DNA of 35,394 nucleotides from Pseudomonadota bacterium (GTDB lineage Bacteria; Pseudomonadota; Alphaproteobacteria; Sphingomonadales; Sphingomonadaceae). Numbering within the stretch: position 1 is the first letter of the stretch; each line of letters begins with the position of its first letter. Shown here piece by piece: positions 7,994-16,093 of the stretch. Location of the stretch: NCBI GenBank assembly GCA_023433305.1, contig JAEZCZ010000091.1, positions 1 to 35,394 of the forward strand, read 5' to 3'. Position numbers and translations under genes: made by a program. The notes beneath the pieces are model-generated. The model saw only the letters and a program-made list of their open reading frames with translations, had not been told where the DNA came from and searched no databases.

Positions 7994-9018
7994 GCGTTCC
8001 CCTTCTTCGTCTCCCGCGCCGCCTGGCGTGCGCGGTTGTCCGCCTGGCCGATGCGATCCTCCTCTTCCTCAGGAGTCTCGGCCAGGGCCGCGTTGAGCTC
8101 GGCGCCCATCACCATCCCTAGTCCCACGAGCCAGAAAAAGAAAAGCGCGATCATGATGCCTGCCAGCGAGCCATACGTGAGGTCGTAGGTGAAGACGGTC
8201 CGCAGAAGCGGGGGCAATGCGATCGTTACCGCCATCCACCAAGCGGTTACCAGCAGGGCGCCGGGCCATTTCGGATAGCGACGTTTGCGGTAGGCGGCGG
8301 GGGTCAGAGTGTAGAAAATGAGATAAAGCGAAAGGAACAAGCCCAGAGCAGGCACGAGACGCGATAGCGAGAGACTGCCGACCGCGTCGTAGAGGTGTGG
8401 AAGCCAGGCCTCGATTACCTGCTGGGCGGCGCCTATCACGAATTGCGCGATCAGGCTGAGCATCAGCAGGACGACCGCGGCGAGGATGATGCCGGTGGAG
8501 AGCAGCCGGTAGTGCCAGAAACCCTTGGTCGCGCGCGTGCCGTAGGCGCGGCGCAAGATGTCGCGGATCGTCTCGACGAGGCTGCCCACGGTCCACAGCC
8601 CGACCAGCCCGCCGCCCCACAGCAGCCAGCCGCTGCGTGCCTCCACCACGTTGCGTGCGACCGGTGCGATCACGTCGCCCACCACGGGCGGCAGGGCATA
8701 GAGGATCGCGTTGACCGTGGCGGCCCGCTCGCTCTCTTCGCCGATCAGCGAGAAGATCGCCGCTCCGGTGATGAAGAACGGGAATATCGCGAGCACCGCC
8801 AGGTAGGCGAGATTGCCCGCGTGGATGAACCCGTCGTTGTAGGTGCCGACGACCACCCGCTGAAGCACCTCGCGCGCGCGGCTTCCGGGCCCGATCGCAT
8901 GCGCGACGTGCCCGGGAAGCCCCGCCTTGTGCTTGAGCGCCTCCTTGCGCCGCGCTTCGGGCGACAGGTCGGGAACTGGCGGCGCTGGGCGCTCATGGTC
9001 CGTCGATCCGGGAGCCAT
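7990..9018 (-). CDS. YihY/BrkB family inner-membrane protein
   Basis: A 342-residue integral membrane protein of the YihY/BrkB family, which older databases wrongly labelled ribonuclease BN. Family marks include the N-terminal amphipathic stretch (GTYNDGFIHAGNLAYLAVLAIFP), about six transmembrane segments, a TPAAYRKRR motif between helices and YGSLAGIMIALFFFWLVGLGMVMGAELN near the end. Function is not established in the family; a transport or export role has been suggested. The polar C-terminal tail is rich in Glu, Asp and Arg. It lies 40 bases downstream of the J-protein gene and overlaps fabI by four bases, so it belongs to a -strand run. Confidence 0.9.
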   Translation of the reverse strand: MAPGSTDHERPAPPVPDLSPEARRKEALKHKAGLPGHVAHAIGPGSRAREVLQRVVVGTYNDGFIHAGNLAYLAVLAIFPFFITGAAIFSLIGEESERAATVNAILYALPPVVGDVIAPVARNVVEARSGWLLWGGGLVGLWTVGSLVETIRDILRRAYGTRATKGFWHYRLLSTGIILAAVVLLMLSLIAQFVIGAAQQVIEAWLPHLYDAVGSLSLSRLVPALGLFLSLYLIFYTLTPAAYRKRRYPKWPGALLVTAWWMAVTIALPPLLRTVFTYDLTYGSLAGIMIALFFFWLVGLGMVMGAELNAALAETPEEEEDRIGQADNRARQAARETKKGNA

Positions 9019-9058
9019 CGCGCCCTTTCCTAGCTGCCTTCAATGCAATCGCAATCGA

Positions 9059-10006
9059 CTAGACGCCGAGGCGGTTCCGGGGATTGGTGCCATCGCTCCA
9101 GCCTTCGAGGCGGCTGGCAAGCTCGGACACGTCGGCGGGAAGCTCGATTTCCAAGGTGACGAGCTGGTCGCCGCGTCCGCCGGCCTTCTTCGAAAAGCCC
9201 TTGCCCTTGAGGCGCAAGACCTTGCCCGATCCCGATCCGGGCGCGACCGTCAGCATGACCGGACCATCGACCGTCGGCACCTTGACCTTGGCGCCGCGCA
9301 CCGCCTCGTCGAGCGTGACCGGCAGCTCGAGGCGCACGTCATCGCCGTCGCGGCTGAAGAACGGGTGCGGCTCGACCTGGATCGTCACCAGTGCATCGCC
9401 GTTGCCGCCTGGCCCGGGCTGGCCCTTGCCCTTGAGCCTCATTTGAGTGCCGTCTTCCACGCCGGCAGGAAGCTTGAGGTCGATCGTGGCGCCGTCGCCC
9501 AGGGTGATGCGTTGCGGTTTCTGCGCCGCCGCGTCGATGAACGGAACCTTGAGCCGGTAGGACACGTTGGCACCGCGCTGCGGCGGGGCCTGTCGCCGGC
9601 TGCCGAATCCACCTGGACCGGTGGCACGCCCGCGCCCGAACAACCCCTCGAACAGATCGCTGAGGTCGGTCTCCTCACCTGCGCCGAAGCCCTCGAAGTC
9701 GCTGGTGGAGAAACCGCCGCGCGCTCCCCCCGCCCCCGGCCTGAACCCGCCGAACCCGCCGGCGCCGCCAAACGGCATTGCCGGATTCCCATCCGCATCG
9801 ATCTCGCCGCGGTCGAATTGCGCGCGCTTGTCCTTGTCGGAAAGGAGGTCGTACGCCTTGGTCACCTCCGAGAAGCGCTCGGCAGCCTTTGGGTTGTCGC
9901 GGTTGCGATCGGGATGAAGCTCCTTGGCGAGCTTGCGATACGCGGACTTGATATCCTTCTCGCTCGCGCCGCGCTGCAAGCCCAGTGTCGCGTAGGGATC
10001 GGCCAT
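9059..10006 (-). CDS. DnaJ-type co-chaperone lacking the zinc domain (CbpA-like)
   Basis: A 315-residue class B J-protein. An N-terminal J domain (residues 4-70) carries the HPD motif at 31-33 (ELHPDRNRDN) that stimulates DnaK ATPase. A Gly/Phe-rich linker follows (about 75-130, FGGAGGFGGFRPGAGG). Two DnaJ C-terminal beta domains follow without the four CxxCxGxG zinc repeats of true DnaJ. That architecture is CbpA/DjlA-independent DnaJ-like. It heads a -strand run with yihY and fabI. Only a weak AGCAGG site precedes its ATG, and a short open frame ends 7 bases upstream, so coupling is possible. Confidence 0.92.
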   Translation of the reverse strand: MADPYATLGLQRGASEKDIKSAYRKLAKELHPDRNRDNPKAAERFSEVTKAYDLLSDKDKRAQFDRGEIDADGNPAMPFGGAGGFGGFRPGAGGARGGFSTSDFEGFGAGEETDLSDLFEGLFGRGRATGPGGFGSRRQAPPQRGANVSYRLKVPFIDAAAQKPQRITLGDGATIDLKLPAGVEDGTQMRLKGKGQPGPGGNGDALVTIQVEPHPFFSRDGDDVRLELPVTLDEAVRGAKVKVPTVDGPVMLTVAPGSGSGKVLRLKGKGFSKKAGGRGDQLVTLEIELPADVSELASRLEGWSDGTNPRNRLGV

Positions 10007-10012
10007 CGCCTG

Positions 10013-10144
10013 CTAGCTAGGCAGAACGGTGCGCCCGTGCAAGCGAAGGGCGCTTTCCTCGCTGAGCCTCAGCCGATAGGTGGTGGTCACGCCTCCAACC
10101 ACGTAGGACAAGCCGTGAAAGCTGACCAGGACGCAATCCCCCAT
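10013..10144 (-). CDS. Candidate short ORF upstream of the J-protein gene
   Basis: A 43-codon frame reads from an ATG at 10144 to a TAG at 10013, ending 6 bases before the J-protein ATG. The peptide (middle part GLSYVVGGVTTTYRL, end LHGRTVLPS) has ordinary amino acid composition and strongly C/G-biased third positions. It covers nearly all of the gap between the J-protein gene and pdxH, where no other coding frame explains such bias. Its start region overlaps the divergent pdxH start by 30 bases. No good ribosome site precedes the ATG. It may be a real small protein, a leader for the downstream gene, or chance in GC-rich DNA. Confidence 0.35.
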   Translation of the reverse strand: MGDCVLVSFHGLSYVVGGVTTTYRLRLSEESALRLHGRTVLPS

Positions 10145-10717
10145 GGCGACCCGTTCGAGCTGTTCGATGCCTGGTTCGCGGAAGCTGCCGCGAGCGAGCC
10201 GAACGACGCCAACGCCATGGCCCTGGCGACCGCCACGCCCGACGGCGCCCCCTCGGTCCGGATGGTGCTGCTGAAGGGCCGCGGACCGCACGGCTTCGTC
10301 TTCTACACCAACGCCCAAAGCCGAAAGGGCCAGGAAATCCGCGCCAATCCGCGCGCGGCGCTGCTGTTCCACTGGAAGTCGCTCGGCCGGCAGATCCGCA
10401 TCGAGGGGCCGCTCGAGGAAGTCGAGGCGGCCGATGCGGACGCCTACTTCGCGTCGCGCCATCCCGATTCGCGACTCGGCTCGGCCGCGTCGGACCAGTC
10501 GCGCCCGCTCGACAGCCGCGCAACTTACCTCGATCGCGTCACGACGCTTCGCCAAGCGCACCCGGACGGCGCGGTTCCACGTCCGCCGCACTGGACCGGC
10601 TTCCTCCTCGCTCCCGAGCGGATCGAGTTCTGGATCAACCGCGAGCATCGGCTGCACGAGCGCCGGCTGTTCTCCCGTTCGGACGACGGGTGGACCAGCA
10701 GCCTGCTCTATCCGTGA
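10115..10717 (+). CDS. pdxH: Pyridoxamine 5'-phosphate oxidase
   Basis: FMN-dependent oxidation of pyridoxine or pyridoxamine phosphate to pyridoxal phosphate in the cytosol. The 200-residue protein has the family sequence throughout: NAMALATATPDGAPSVRMVLLKG (FMN-binding strand region), FYTNAQSRKGQEIRANP, LFHWKSLGRQIRIEG, and the C-terminal PROSITE-like block ending RLFSRSDDGWTSSLLYP. The open frame runs far upstream, but homology begins at IPHGDPFELF, and a GTG at 10115 follows AGGAC at a workable distance. It is divergent from the J-protein gene and overlaps the CDF gene by four bases at its end. Confidence 0.94.
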   Translation: MKADQDAIPHGDPFELFDAWFAEAAASEPNDANAMALATATPDGAPSVRMVLLKGRGPHGFVFYTNAQSRKGQEIRANPRAALLFHWKSLGRQIRIEGPLEEVEAADADAYFASRHPDSRLGSAASDQSRPLDSRATYLDRVTTLRQAHPDGAVPRPPHWTGFLLAPERIEFWINREHRLHERRLFSRSDDGWTSSLLYP

Positions 10718-11649
10718 GCGCCCAGCACGCCTCGCTGAACCGAAGCGCCGCCTTCGCTTCGATCGCGATGGCGTTGTTTCTCGGCGCGCTCAAGGCGTGG
10801 GCGGTCTGGCGGACCGGCTCGACGGCGATGCTTGGCAGCCTCGCGGACACGGCCCTCGACTTCATTGCCAGCGTCGTCACCTTGGCAGGGGTCTGGATCG
10901 CGGCGCACCCGGCCGACGAGCAGCATCGCTTCGGCCACGGCAAGGCCGAAGCGTTGGCGGCGATGGTTCAGGTCATCCTGATAGTCCTCTCGGGCACCGC
11001 GATCGCCTTTCGCGCGGTCCCGCGCCTCGTCGAGGGCGGGCGGACCGAGGCAGCCGAACAGGGCATCGCGGTTTCGATCGCAGCGATCCTCGCAACGTTC
11101 GTGCTGCTCGCCTGGCAAAGGCACGTGATCCGCAAGACCGGTTCGCTGGCGATCCGGACCGACAACCTGCACTATGCGTCCGATCTCTATCTCAACCTTG
11201 CGGTTATCGCCGCGCTCGTGCTGGATCAGCATCTCGGCTTCGCGCAGGCCGACCCGCTGTTCGGGCTCGCCATTGCCGGCTGGCTGCTGTGGAATGCCTG
11301 GCGCGCCTCGCGTGAGGCGGTCGACAACCTGATGGATCGCGAATGGCCCGAGGAGAAGCGGCTGCGCTTCATCGAGCACGCAGCGCGGCATCCCGAGCTG
11401 TCCAAGCTGCACGACCTGCGCACCAGGACCAGCGGCAATCGCGACTTCGCGCAGTTTCACGTCGACTTGCCCCCGGCGATGACGGTGGCCGAAGCCCACG
11501 CGATCATCGAGCGCGTCGAGGAAGACTTGTGTCGCGCCTTCCCGGACATGGACTTGCTGATTCACATCGATCCCGAAGGCCATGTCGACGACCCGGGCAA
11601 CAAGCTCGTCGAGAGCGACGAGTTTGCGAAGCTGGAGATCAAGCCATGA
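10714..11649 (+). CDS. Cation diffusion facilitator family metal transporter
   Basis: Inner-membrane antiporter exporting a divalent metal (zinc, iron, cobalt or similar; not resolved by sequence). The 311-residue protein has the CDF layout: about six transmembrane segments, a metal site in TM2 (ADTALDFIASVV), the loop signature HRFGHGKAEALAAM, a TM5 site of HxxxD form (LHYASDLYLNL) and a C-terminal cytosolic domain of about 90 residues that dimerises (HDLRTRTSGNRDFAQFHVDLP). The GTG at 10714 overlaps the pdxH stop as GTGA; another in-frame GTG at 10690 is possible. The next gene overlaps its stop as ATGA, so pdxH, this gene and phzF are probably cotranslated. Confidence 0.92.
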   Translation: MSAQHASLNRSAAFASIAMALFLGALKAWAVWRTGSTAMLGSLADTALDFIASVVTLAGVWIAAHPADEQHRFGHGKAEALAAMVQVILIVLSGTAIAFRAVPRLVEGGRTEAAEQGIAVSIAAILATFVLLAWQRHVIRKTGSLAIRTDNLHYASDLYLNLAVIAALVLDQHLGFAQADPLFGLAIAGWLLWNAWRASREAVDNLMDREWPEEKRLRFIEHAARHPELSKLHDLRTRTSGNRDFAQFHVDLPPAMTVAEAHAIIERVEEDLCRAFPDMDLLIHIDPEGHVDDPGNKLVESDEFAKLEIKP

Positions 11650-12452
11650 ATCCCCTCCCCGTGCCCTATTGGCACGTTGACGCCTTCGCCTCGCGTGCTT
11701 TCGCCGGCAACCAGGCGGCGGTGATGCTGCTCGAAGAGTGGTTGCCCGACGCCGTGCTGCAGGCGATCGGCGAGGAGAACAACTTCGCCGAGACGGCTTT
11801 CGTGGTGCGCGACGAAACCGGTGCGGCGGACTGGGAGCTGCGCTGGTTCACGCCTGCTTGCGAGATTCGGCTCTGCGGCCACGCGACACTGGCAAGCGGC
11901 CATGTCCTGCTCGGCCGCGACGGCGGCGATCGCGTCACCTTCCGCACGCGACAGGCAGGCGTGCTCGAAGTGCGCCGCACCACGGCCGGCGCGCTCCAAC
12001 TGGCGTTGCCGGCGATCCCGACCGAGCGCGCCGAATGGGCCGACGCTGTGGCGCTGCTCGGCGACAAGCCGCTCGAGGTCTGGCGCAGTCCGGATCGCTA
12101 CAACGTCTTCCTGTTCGAGAGCGAAGACCGCGTTCGCGCGCTGAGGCCCGACCTTCGGGGCCTGGGCGAGCTCGGCGACCACCAGTTCATCTGCACCGCT
12201 CCCGGACACGAAACCGACGTCGTCAGCCGGGTGTTCGTGCCGGGGGCGGGCGTGGATGAGGACAGCGTGACCGGCTCGGCCCACGCGGCGCTCACGCCGT
12301 TCTGGGCGGCGCGGCTCGGGCGCGACCGCTTTTCCGCGCACCAGGCGTCGGCGCGCGGCGGCGATCTCTCGTGCCGCCTGGACGGCGACCAGGCCTGGCT
12401 CGGCGGCGCGTGCGTCACCGTAGTCGAGGGAACGTTCTACCTTTCGGAATAG
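11646..12452 (+). CDS. PhzF family isomerase-like protein
   Basis: A 268-residue protein of the PhzF/diaminopimelate-epimerase fold. Family marks are the opening VDAFASRAFAGNQAAV, the catalytic Glu49 in NNFAETAFV, FTPACEIRLCGHATLAS, and the second-domain motif DEDSVTGSAHAALTPFW. PhzF proper isomerises a phenazine precursor, but most members sit outside phenazine clusters and their substrates are unknown. No phenazine gene is here, so the specific reaction is not assignable. The start overlaps the CDF stop in ATGA. The end overlaps the convergent serine hydrolase gene by 16 bases. Confidence 0.9.
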   Translation: MNPLPVPYWHVDAFASRAFAGNQAAVMLLEEWLPDAVLQAIGEENNFAETAFVVRDETGAADWELRWFTPACEIRLCGHATLASGHVLLGRDGGDRVTFRTRQAGVLEVRRTTAGALQLALPAIPTERAEWADAVALLGDKPLEVWRSPDRYNVFLFESEDRVRALRPDLRGLGELGDHQFICTAPGHETDVVSRVFVPGAGVDEDSVTGSAHAALTPFWAARLGRDRFSAHQASARGGDLSCRLDGDQAWLGGACVTVVEGTFYLSE

Positions 12453-13567
12453 AGCGCGACGATCTCTGCCAGGGCCTGCACGAGCGCGGGGCGGTCGACA
12501 TCGTCGGTCTTGCCGAGCCGGACCACCGTCAGCTTCAAGCCTGGCGAGACGAGCACGTATTGGCCGAGATGGCCGACTGCCCCGAACAAGTCGTCGGGCC
12601 CATGATCGGGGAACAACACCTTCCGCTCGCCGCCCGACGCGCGGTTGAGCCAAAGCATCGCGCCGTAGTCGGACGCACGCGGACTCGGCCGGAGCATGAA
12701 CTCGATCCAGCCGCGCGGCACGATTTGCGCTCCGCGCACCGAGCCCTTGCGCCGCAGGAACTCGCCGAACCGGCCCCAGTCGGGCGCCGATGCCCAGATC
12801 ATGCTCCCGCCCATCATCGTCCCCGCGCGGTCGTATTCGGCGATGAGCGAATCCATGCCGAGGGGGACGGCGAGCCGAGCCCGCAGATACTCGGCCACTG
12901 TTGCCTGCCGCTCTGCCGGGCCGCCGGTGGGTGCGAGCACGCGCGCCGCGATGTCGGCAAGGATCATCCCCGTCGGCGTCGAATAGTCGAACTCACGCCC
13001 GGGCTCGCTTTCGAGCGGTTGAGCCTCGGCCCAGCCGGCCATGTCGTCGCGGCCCTCGAGGAACATCATCCGCACCTCGGGCGAGGTGTAGACCGGGTCC
13101 GCCTTCTCTTCGTGCCGCAGGCCGGAGCGCATTTGCAGCAATTGGCGCAGCGTGATCTCGCCACGTGGGTCGCCCGCGCGCTGCCAGTTCGGGATCGGCG
13201 GCGAATCGTCCAGCCGCAGCCGCCCGTCGGCCACCATCATGCCCATCATCACGCCGGTGACAGTCTTCGACATCGACCAGCCGAGAAACCGCGTTTCCGG
13301 GCCGTAGCCTTCGCCATATCGCTCGGCCGCAACTTCGCCCCCGTGCAGCACGATCAGCGCGCGTGTCTCGCCGATGCCCTCGCGCGTGAACAGCTCGTCG
13401 ACCGCGCGCGCGAGGTTGTCGCGATCTACGCCTGGCTCTTCCGCGACCGCCGCCACGGCCTCGGGTGTCAGCGGCACTTCCGGTGCGGGGGCAGCTTCAC
13501 CGCAGGCCGCGAGGAGAAGGGCTGGCAGCGCGGCAGCGAGGACGTTAGGGAAGGGCAGGCGGGGCAT
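12437..13567 (-). CDS. Lipoprotein serine hydrolase of the class C beta-lactamase/PBP-like family
   Basis: A 376-residue protein with a lipoprotein signal (lipobox LLAAC, Cys22), so it is likely anchored in the membrane facing the periplasm. The beta-lactamase-like domain has the catalytic Ser98-x-x-Lys101 (WSMSKTVTG) and a Tyr motif (EFDYSTPTGMI) in place of YxN. The family covers esterases, D-aminopeptidases and PBP-like enzymes, so the name beta-lactamase should not be read as drug resistance. The start at 13567 was chosen because the lipoprotein signal begins there, with GGAGGAAG some 13 bases upstream; the frame extends further without homology. Only 32 bases separate it from the divergent gene at 13600. 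It overlaps phzF by 16 bases at the 3' end. Confidence 0.88.
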   Translation of the reverse strand: MPRLPFPNVLAAALPALLLAACGEAAPAPEVPLTPEAVAAVAEEPGVDRDNLARAVDELFTREGIGETRALIVLHGGEVAAERYGEGYGPETRFLGWSMSKTVTGVMMGMMVADGRLRLDDSPPIPNWQRAGDPRGEITLRQLLQMRSGLRHEEKADPVYTSPEVRMMFLEGRDDMAGWAEAQPLESEPGREFDYSTPTGMILADIAARVLAPTGGPAERQATVAEYLRARLAVPLGMDSLIAEYDRAGTMMGGSMIWASAPDWGRFGEFLRRKGSVRGAQIVPRGWIEFMLRPSPRASDYGAMLWLNRASGGERKVLFPDHGPDDLFGAVGHLGQYVLVSPGLKLTVVRLGKTDDVDRPALVQALAEIVALYSER

Positions 13568-13599
13568 CGAGGCGCCGTTCTTCCTCCAGGCATCGGACG

Positions 13600-13947
13600 A
13601 TGGCAACCGCAAAGCGAACTCCTTCCGGACGGCGACGGATATGGCCGCAGGCGCTCCTCGCGCTCGCCGTGTTGGTCGCGGGGGCGGCATGGTTCTATCG
13701 CGCCCCGATCGAGGGCTACACCACGACCGGAGCCGCTTTCGGTGCCCGCACCGCGTGCTCATGCCGCTATATCGCCGGCCGCGACATCACCGATTGCGAG
13801 AAGGACTTCGAGCCCGGCATGCAGGCGGTGTTCCTGAGCGACGACCCCGACACCCGGACCGTCACCGCCCGTGTCCCCTTGCTAGCCAGCGCGACGGCGA
13901 CCTACCGCGACGGCTTCGGGTGCGTGCTCGAGCCTTGGGAGGGCTGA
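13600..13947 (+). CDS. Small membrane-anchored protein of unknown function
   Basis: A 115-residue protein with a basic N-terminus (AKRTPSGRRR), one hydrophobic segment (about residues 16-33, PQALLALAVLVAGAAWFY) and a periplasmic part with cysteines (ACSCRYIAGRDITDC). It might be held by the uncleaved N-terminal helix. I know of no characterised relative. It is divergent from the lipoprotein serine hydrolase with only 32 bases between the starts, so the two promoters must overlap the coding ends or be shared. Its stop lies 4 bases from the stop of the convergent gene. Confidence 0.7.
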   Translation: MATAKRTPSGRRRIWPQALLALAVLVAGAAWFYRAPIEGYTTTGAAFGARTACSCRYIAGRDITDCEKDFEPGMQAVFLSDDPDTRTVTARVPLLASATATYRDGFGCVLEPWEG

Positions 13948-13951
13948 GCGC

Positions 13952-14842
13952 CTATTCGGGCAGGTAGCAGGCGGGGTCTGCCAGCTCGGGATGAGTGGGT
14001 GCAACACCCGGGGGGCAAGCTTCGCCAGGGGTGCCGCGGGCGATGCAGGCTTCGCGCTCCCGCTTCAGGCGATCGAGGGTCTCACGCTCCTGTTGCCGTA
14101 GCGTCTCGAGCTGCGCGAGGTATTCGGCCGAGCATACCGGTTTGCGTCCGACACCGCTGAAGCGGATCATCTCGCGGACGCCGCAAGCCTTGGCAAGGTC
14201 GGGCGGCGCGGGAAGCAAAGCATCCTGCGAGCAGCCGTTTCCTCGCATCGTTCCAGCTTCGCCCACACGCAGACGGTATTCCGCCGGGCCTTCGGGCAAT
14301 CCAACCGTCAGGTATCCTTGCTCGTCGCGGAAGATGGCCGAATGGCTCAGCACCGCGAGCGGGCCCGGGCTGGGCTCTCCCTCGCGCTGGTAGCGCAGGC
14401 ACCCATCTACCAGCACCAGCCTGCCGCGATAGACTGGAATGCCTTCCAGCGTACATATCGCCACGCCGTCGTTCGGAGGATTCGCGCGCCGGAGCCGCGG
14501 CCAGGCGCGCAGGAAGCGAGCGACGTCGGGTGCCACCGGTGGCCCGGCGAGGGGTTCCGGCTGTGACCCGGCCGGAGCCATCTGCGGCCGGAACATCGGA
14601 GCTTCGGCAATCGTGCCGAATCCTTCGTCCGACACCGTCATCCCTGGTGGGATTGCCGTTTCTCCGCGGGCTATATCGACGCCCCAGGCCGTCTCGAACC
14701 TCGGCGGCCAACTCGATTCGGGAGCGAAAAGGCGGCTAGCCAGCCAGCCCAGTACCCCCAGCAGGACGAGCGCGCCGAGTGGGATGAGCAGCCAGTCTCG
14801 GCCGAGCCAGAGCTTGTGCAAGCTCCGAAGCAGCCGCCGCAT
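13952..14842 (-). CDS. Single-pass membrane protein of unknown function, coupled to mnmA
   Basis: A 296-residue protein with one transmembrane segment near the N-terminus (about residues 16-39, DWLLIPLGALVLLGVLGW) and a long, presumably periplasmic part. A Cys-containing middle domain (GVAICTLEGIPVYRGRLVLVDGCLRYQ) is followed by a short charged helix near residues 240-270 (LETLRQQERETLDRLKRERE) likely to form a coiled coil. The ATG overlaps the mnmA stop by one base (TGATG), so it is translated after mnmA. No known family was recognised. Nothing about tRNA modification is evident in it; the coupling may be only transcriptional economy. Confidence 0.75.
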   Translation of the reverse strand: MRRLLRSLHKLWLGRDWLLIPLGALVLLGVLGWLASRLFAPESSWPPRFETAWGVDIARGETAIPPGMTVSDEGFGTIAEAPMFRPQMAPAGSQPEPLAGPPVAPDVARFLRAWPRLRRANPPNDGVAICTLEGIPVYRGRLVLVDGCLRYQREGEPSPGPLAVLSHSAIFRDEQGYLTVGLPEGPAEYRLRVGEAGTMRGNGCSQDALLPAPPDLAKACGVREMIRFSGVGRKPVCSAEYLAQLETLRQQERETLDRLKREREACIARGTPGEACPPGVAPTHPELADPACYLPE

Positions 14843-15987
14843 CAGGCGGGCTCCGTACTCTCGATCCAGCCGCCGCCGACGACCCGGTCGCCGGCATAGA
14901 GCACCGCAGCCTGCCCGGGTGCCACGCCGTACTCGGGCGCGGCGAAGCGAATCGTCGTGTCGGTGCCGCCTCCCAGCGGGCCTTCGAGCGTGACGGGCAC
15001 GGGCTTCGCCATCGAGCGGACTTTAACCGTGAGCGGCAGGTCGGGAAGCGGGCCGATGCGGTTGGTTGCGCCGAGCCGCGCGGTCGAAACCGCCAGGAGC
15101 CGTTTTGGCCCCACCCTGACCTCGCCAGCTTCGGCATCGAGCCCGACCACGTAGAGAGGCTCGGCCTGTCCGCCGATGTCGAGCCCGCGCCGCTGGCCGA
15201 CGGTATAATGAATCACCCCGGCATGATCGCCGAGCGCCTCGCCCGTCTCCGCGTGGACGATCCGCCCGGGCTTCGCGCCCTCGGGCCGAAGCGCGCGGAC
15301 CACCTTGGCGTAGTCGCCGTCGGGCACGAAGCAGATATCCTGGCTGTCGGGCTTGGCAGCCACCGCAAGGCCGAACCCCTCGGCGATGCGCCGCACCTCG
15401 GGCTTGGGAAGGCCGCCGAGCGGGAAGCGGAGGAAGCCGAGCTGCTCCTCGGTCGTGCCGTAGAGGAAATAGGACTGGTCGCGCGCGGGATCGAGCGCCC
15501 GGTGGAGCTCGGGGCCGCCGGGGCCGGCCACGCGGCGGACATAATGCCCGGTTGCGAGGCAATCGGCGCCGAGTTCCTTCGCCATGCGCAGAAGATCGGT
15601 GAACTTGGGCCCCATGTTGCACAGGACGCATGGGATTGGAGTGCGCCCGGCCAGATAGTCGTCGGCAAACCGATCGACCACATCCTCGCGGAACCGGCTC
15701 TCGTGGTTGAACACGTAATGCGCGATACCGAGGCGGTCGGCTACCGCGCGGGCGTCGCGAATGTCGTCGCCCGCACAGCACGCGCCCTTGCGGCCGGTAG
15801 CAGCGCCGTAGTCGTAGAGCTGCAGGGTGACGCCGATGACCTCCGCCCCCGAGGCGGCGGCCAGCGCGGCGACTACCGAGCTGTCGACGCCGCCTGACAT
15901 CGCCACGACGATCCGGCACCCCTCGGCAGGGCGCGGCAGATCGAACAGCGCGGCTGCATCCGAGGTGGCGAGAGTGGGCGAGTCCAT
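14842..15987 (-). CDS. mnmA: tRNA-specific 2-thiouridylase MnmA
   Basis: Cytosolic enzyme that thiolates uridine 34 of tRNAs for Lys, Glu and Gln. The 381-residue protein has the PP-loop ATP motif SGGVDSSVV (residues 31-39), the catalytic Cys123 in CVLCNMGPKF, and the second catalytic Cys219 in DSQDICFVPDGDY, with about the spacing known from the E. coli enzyme. The C-terminal part contains the central and beta-barrel domains (VGQRRGLDIGG). The first about 20 residues precede the family core, and a later start is conceivable. It is divergent from the sciP pair; 106 bases separate the two starts. Confidence 0.95.
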   Translation of the reverse strand: MDSPTLATSDAAALFDLPRPAEGCRIVVAMSGGVDSSVVAALAAASGAEVIGVTLQLYDYGAATGRKGACCAGDDIRDARAVADRLGIAHYVFNHESRFREDVVDRFADDYLAGRTPIPCVLCNMGPKFTDLLRMAKELGADCLATGHYVRRVAGPGGPELHRALDPARDQSYFLYGTTEEQLGFLRFPLGGLPKPEVRRIAEGFGLAVAAKPDSQDICFVPDGDYAKVVRALRPEGAKPGRIVHAETGEALGDHAGVIHYTVGQRRGLDIGGQAEPLYVVGLDAEAGEVRVGPKRLLAVSTARLGATNRIGPLPDLPLTVKVRSMAKPVPVTLEGPLGGGTDTTIRFAAPEYGVAPGQAAVLYAGDRVVGGGWIESTEPA

Positions 15988-16039
15988 CGCGCGCGCCCTT
16001 ACACCGTGGGGACACGAGGGCCAAGGCGACAGCCTAACG

Positions 16040-16061
16040 CGCGGTAAACCGCGGCTTTACC
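16040..16061. promoter_or_regulatory. Overlapping inverted repeats in the mnmA / sciP-operon divergent region
   Basis: Two nested palindromes share bases: CGCGGT-AA-ACCGCG at 16040-16053 and GGTAAA-N7-TTTACC at 16043-16061. They lie 33-54 bases before the ATG at 16094 and 53 bases from the mnmA start. The arrangement looks like an operator for a dimeric regulator, and the AT-rich arms stand out in GC-rich DNA. No regulator can be named. It does not fit the CtrA TTAA-N7-TTAA box. Confidence 0.4.
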
Positions 16062-16093
16062 GGATTTTGACCGTTGCCGAGCTAGGACGAGGC

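Noticed and set aside
11646..12452. Part of a phenazine biosynthesis cluster
   Set aside because: No other phz gene is present and PhzF-like proteins are widespread without phenazine production.
12437..13567. Antibiotic resistance beta-lactamase
   Set aside because: The SxxK fold is shared by many esterases and peptidases, and the protein is a lipoprotein with a YST motif; resistance is not supported.
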